The position numbers and the translations under genes are program-made. The notes below the pieces were generated by a model. The model was given only the letters and a program-made list of their open reading frames with translations, did not search any database and was not told where the DNA came from. From positions 21,167,479 to 21,231,478 of the forward strand of contig NC_064762.1 in assembly GCF_011397635.1 (NCBI RefSeq): a stretch of DNA of 64,000 nt. The letters run 5' to 3'. The DNA comes from Epinephelus fuscoguttatus (Eukaryota; Chordata; Actinopteri; Perciformes; Serranidae). Below, piece by piece: positions 61,290 to 64,000 of the stretch (position 1 is its first letter; the number at the start of each line of letters is the position of its first letter).

Positions 61290-62077
61290 AGGAATACTTC
61301 ACCCACAGAATGACCATTTGTATATCAGTTAGTCCTGTTGCGTTACCTAGAATTCATAAGGAAAAGTTTGTTTTTCTTGCACGCCTTCACGGAAAACAGT
61401 GAATATTTTGATTGATTGGGGGCCACATACACAACTCCAGCAGTATAATCCAAGTCTTATTTATCTAGTTGAATGCTCAGTATTTCCTGAACACATGCAT
61501 TTATTCTAAAAACAAACAACGTAGTATTAGAGTCTTGTTTTGAGGAGAGCGTAACTCTGTTTCACTCTAAGTTCAGTTATTGACTGTAAGGTTTTAGTAC
61601 GTTTGAATTGTTTTGTTGTTACATTATCTTGTTTGGGGTTGCGAGGGGGCTGGAGCCGATCCCAGCAGACATTGGGCGAGAGGCAGGGTACACTCTGGAC
61701 AGGTCACCAGACTATCACAGGGCTGACACATAGAGACAGACAACCATTCACACTCACATTCACACCTACAGAAAGTTTAGAGTCACAAATTAACCTGCAT
61801 GTCTTTGGACTGTGGGAGGAAGCTGGAGTACCCAGAGAAAACCCATGCTGGCATGGAGAGAACATGCACAGAAGAGCTCCTCCACCCTGGGTTTGAACCT
61901 GACAATGCTAAGCGCTGCACCACCGTGCCGCCCACGAGGTCCCCAGTCGACAATAAATCAGTATGTTTGCCATTTTCTGTGAAGGCATGTGAGAAAAGCA
62001 AAGTTTTCTTCACAAATGTATTGTCTCACAGCATGACTAATCGATATATAAATAGTCATTTTGTGGGTGGTATTCCT
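61290..62077. mobile_element. TTAA-flanked MITE interrupted by a retroelement
   Basis: TTAA at 61286-61289 and 62078-62081. Ends aggaatacttcacccac and, from the right, aggaataccacccac continue into matching atgaccatttgtatat / atgactatttatatat blocks. A retroelement fragment (61630-61940) occupies the middle. Confidence 0.8.
61630..61940 (-). mobile_element. Retroelement 3' fragment, copy 2
   Basis: Shares ordered blocks with 54150-54440 (attgggcgag, ggacaggtcacca, attcacactcacattcacac, tgtgggaggaagc), plus an extra cacctacagaaagtttagag block missing there. It lacks the ATTC tail seen in copy 1. Confidence 0.7.
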
Positions 62078-62206
62078 TTAATGTGTACATTTTGTTCAAA
62101 ATGATATGAGAGTCGACTCAGTTGTTGGATAGTAACTGTATGTCTTATTCGTAACATTCATTCCCCCCAAACTCTGTCATAAATCTTGTTTCTACATCAG
62201 CCATTT

Positions 62207-62212
62207 TATTAA
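62207..62212 (-). terminator. Possible poly(A) signal of the edge gene
   Basis: Minus-strand AATAAA about 155 bp after the minus-strand stop codon at 62365. A plus-strand AATAAA at 62341-62346 could belong to a long 3' UTR of the SR-like gene; the two genes converge here. Confidence 0.4.
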
Positions 62213-62364
62213 ATTGAAATATAAAATACAGTCACTGTTAGTCCCCCTGTGTCAACGCAGCCGAATGCTTTACATGGACAATGGAGTAAACTTGTTGTGT
62301 ACTGTGAATTTTGATGTGTGACAAACAGAAAAGAAACAGCAATAAACTGCTGGGAAGAGTTTAA

Positions 62365-63415
62365 TCACTCGAAAAGGTCTGCAAACATTTTAGTCATGTT
62401 TTCTTTGCGTCTTTCCTTTTTCTGATGCTCTCTTAGAGGCTGAGGAAAGCTTTCAGTTTGCTGACCTTGGATGATGAATTGTTGTGCTGTAGGGAAGAAA
62501 CAAAGAGCAGTCTGTAGAAAGAGAGCGTGACTCACTCTCAATGACGTTCATGTTGAGCATTGACATTTACTGACAATTAATACATACCGTTTATACATAA
62601 ATCTCATGCGAAACATTGTCTTCAAAGATCATTGAGTTGGGTTATGTAACAACACAAATGCATTTCATGTGCTCCTGCAACATTCAGTTATCCAAAAAGC
62701 CTTTAATAAAATACATAAATATCCCTACCTGGCCTACAGTAAACAGCGCTCAATGCTTAGATGCCGATGTCTACAAATATAAGAGGCATCACAGCAGGAG
62801 GCAATAATCTCACGCAAAGTAAGGAGTGTTTCAAGTCCAAAAAGAGTGCGTTCAAGTTACAGAGGATCTGAGAGAAACACCTGATGTTGACCTGTCCACG
62901 TAAAGCAGGATCAAATGCTGATTGGTCTCATACTGACAAGAGTAAGAGGGTTGTGGGATTCATCCCGCCTCGTCTGGTGCAAAGTGGACATACTGCAGCA
63001 GAGGTGTCCTGGAGATCAGCATCTGTCCCACCATCACTGTCCCGTGAACACCTCACATCAGACAACCTTACTGCTGCTATTTCCTTTGTATCTGAAGTCA
63101 GGCATGCTCCACACCCTCTGCGACCTCTCCATGCCCCTCTCCACATCCTCTGACACGGTTTTGAGGTCGCTCAGCCCCGCCCCCTCGGCCACGGGGGTCG
63201 TCAGGCCCACCGTGCTTCCGAACGGGTTGATCTTGATACGGGATCTGAAGTTAATGAGAGACATGCTCATGGCACGTTTGTTGTTCCACTGGCGGGCAAG
63301 CCGCTGGGCCTCCTCCTCCTCCTTTGAGTGATCCAAAGCCTCAAGGAGGACAGAACGAAACAGGCCGGACACCTCCTGCACCTCGGGTTCGTTGGTCTGC
63401 ATTATCTCCCTGAAC
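62365..63415 (-). CDS. 3' part of an unrecognised gene (last two coding exons)
   Basis: The penultimate exon 63415-63072 begins after ttacag and ends before gtaagg, open throughout: EIMQTNEPEVQEVSGLFRSV, then an acidic EEEEAQRLARQWNNKRAMSM stretch, then RSRIKINPFGSTVGLTTPVA and RVWSMPDFRYKGN. The last exon 62486-62365 follows ctacag. With this strong donor the join is phase 1 and adds 39 residues ending KENMTKMFADLFE, a charged helix-like tail. The 5' part must lie beyond 63415; no matching upstream exon is evident up to the window end. Codon use and long even openness in a GC-richer stretch support coding. I do not recognise the family. Another frame of the last exon ends KLKAFLSL but needs a poor donor. 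Confidence 0.65.
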
Positions 63416-63429
63416 CTGTAAGGCACAAA

Positions 63430-64000
63430 AACATGGCCAGTGAGCTGACTGTTGCACAGATAATAATGAAGACCTGAAAACAGACTTTGGTCATCAGTGG
63501 AGTAACTTTACCACCCCTGGAAATCTTGTTTTTGCTGACCTCCAGTGGTTTAACCTCAAAACTTGCCGCAGTGATGTACACGTGCACTCAAGGATACTGT
63601 GACATTCCTGCTGGGTGGTGTTACAGGTGCAACAAAGCACACTTTGGATCACACTCACCCTCATCCATCAGTGTCATTAGAGGTGAAACAGAAGACAGCG
63701 TCTAAACAAGCTGCAACGTAATCCTGTGGGCATTTGTGCACTCACTTTACATCCACTAAAAGTGCTTTTTTTGCCACTGACAGGCTCAGATTGAAATTTT
63801 AAGTGTCTGGCAACATTATAGAAAGGATCCCTACAGTGAAAGACCTTTTAGTTAAAGAGTAAGATCCTTTTTGTTTCACCAGGAACAGCTCCAAATGTGC
63901 GTATCCATGTGTATATAATGTTGCAATATTGGAAGTATATATTAAACATGGCTTCAGTTTCATATTATGAAGTAAATGTAAGCTCTTTTTTCTACTTTGA
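63430..64000. other. Unassigned edge sequence
   Basis: Probably an intron of the minus-strand edge gene. One candidate exon near 63656-63705 was examined and dropped because it carries a stop in the needed frame. Confidence 0.4.

Noticed and set aside
62433-62486. Short last exon ending KLKAFLSL as the main model
   Set aside because: It needs a weak donor (gttgtc); the strong donor gtaagg supports the other frame. Kept only as an alternative.
63656-63705. Candidate minus-strand exon before gtgagt upstream of the edge gene
   Set aside because: The phase required by the next exon puts a TGA inside it.
1-64000. CRISPR arrays, bacterial operons, rRNA or tRNA genes
   Set aside because: No spaced direct repeats of array type, no operon structure and no tRNA cloverleaf or rRNA core sequence was seen; the DNA is vertebrate.

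Overview
The window looks like nuclear DNA of a teleost, most likely a percomorph. Genes are split into short exons with GT-AG introns. The space between them is AT-rich and packed with small DNA transposons, and the recognisable proteins are vertebrate ones. No bacterial operons, CRISPR array, rRNA or tRNA gene was seen.

Three plus-strand genes can be assembled exon by exon. (1) 3199-12357 encodes a secreted cysteine-rich secretory protein (CRISP): signal peptide, CAP domain, hinge and ten-cysteine CRISP domain, about 260 aa. (2) 42211-51876 encodes the Rh-associated glycoprotein Rhag, an erythroid ammonia/CO2 channel; ten coding exons give 438 aa. (3) 55510-59283 encodes a 172-aa serine/arginine- and lysine-rich, probably nuclear protein that I cannot name. 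Its first coding exon is only the ATG, and one of its introns appears to be a GC-AG intron. At the right edge, a minus-strand gene (62365-63415) shows its last two coding exons and runs out of the window. Two minus-strand ORFs inside intron 1 of gene 3 (56718-57767) are possible but unproven. CRISP next to RHAG is also the arrangement at human 6p12, so this looks like an old linkage. The genes share no obvious pathway.

Layout: 1-3150 is intergenic with repeat fragments and a TG microsatellite. 3160-12410 is CRISP, whose introns hold a TTAA MITE, a foldback, a Penelope-like inverted repeat and a hAT MITE. 12472-13952 is a decayed mariner/Tc1-type element placed 62 bp behind the CRISP poly(A) signal. 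14000-42000 is a gene-poor stretch of about 28 kb with hAT derivatives (two with BED-finger remnants), a piggyBac-like remnant, a LINE 3' end, a 157-bp tandem duplication, inverted copies of one repeat family and a perfect 30-bp-arm hairpin. 42000-52900 is Rhag, with MITEs making up most of intron 2 and nested hAT copies in its last intron. 52900-64000 holds the SR-like gene, nested transposons and the edge gene.

The best material is structural: several insertions have readable target-site duplications, one nested insertion rebuilds its host's terminal repeat when removed, and two Penelope-like repeats carry hammerhead-ribozyme-like cores. I found no convincing new multi-gene system.
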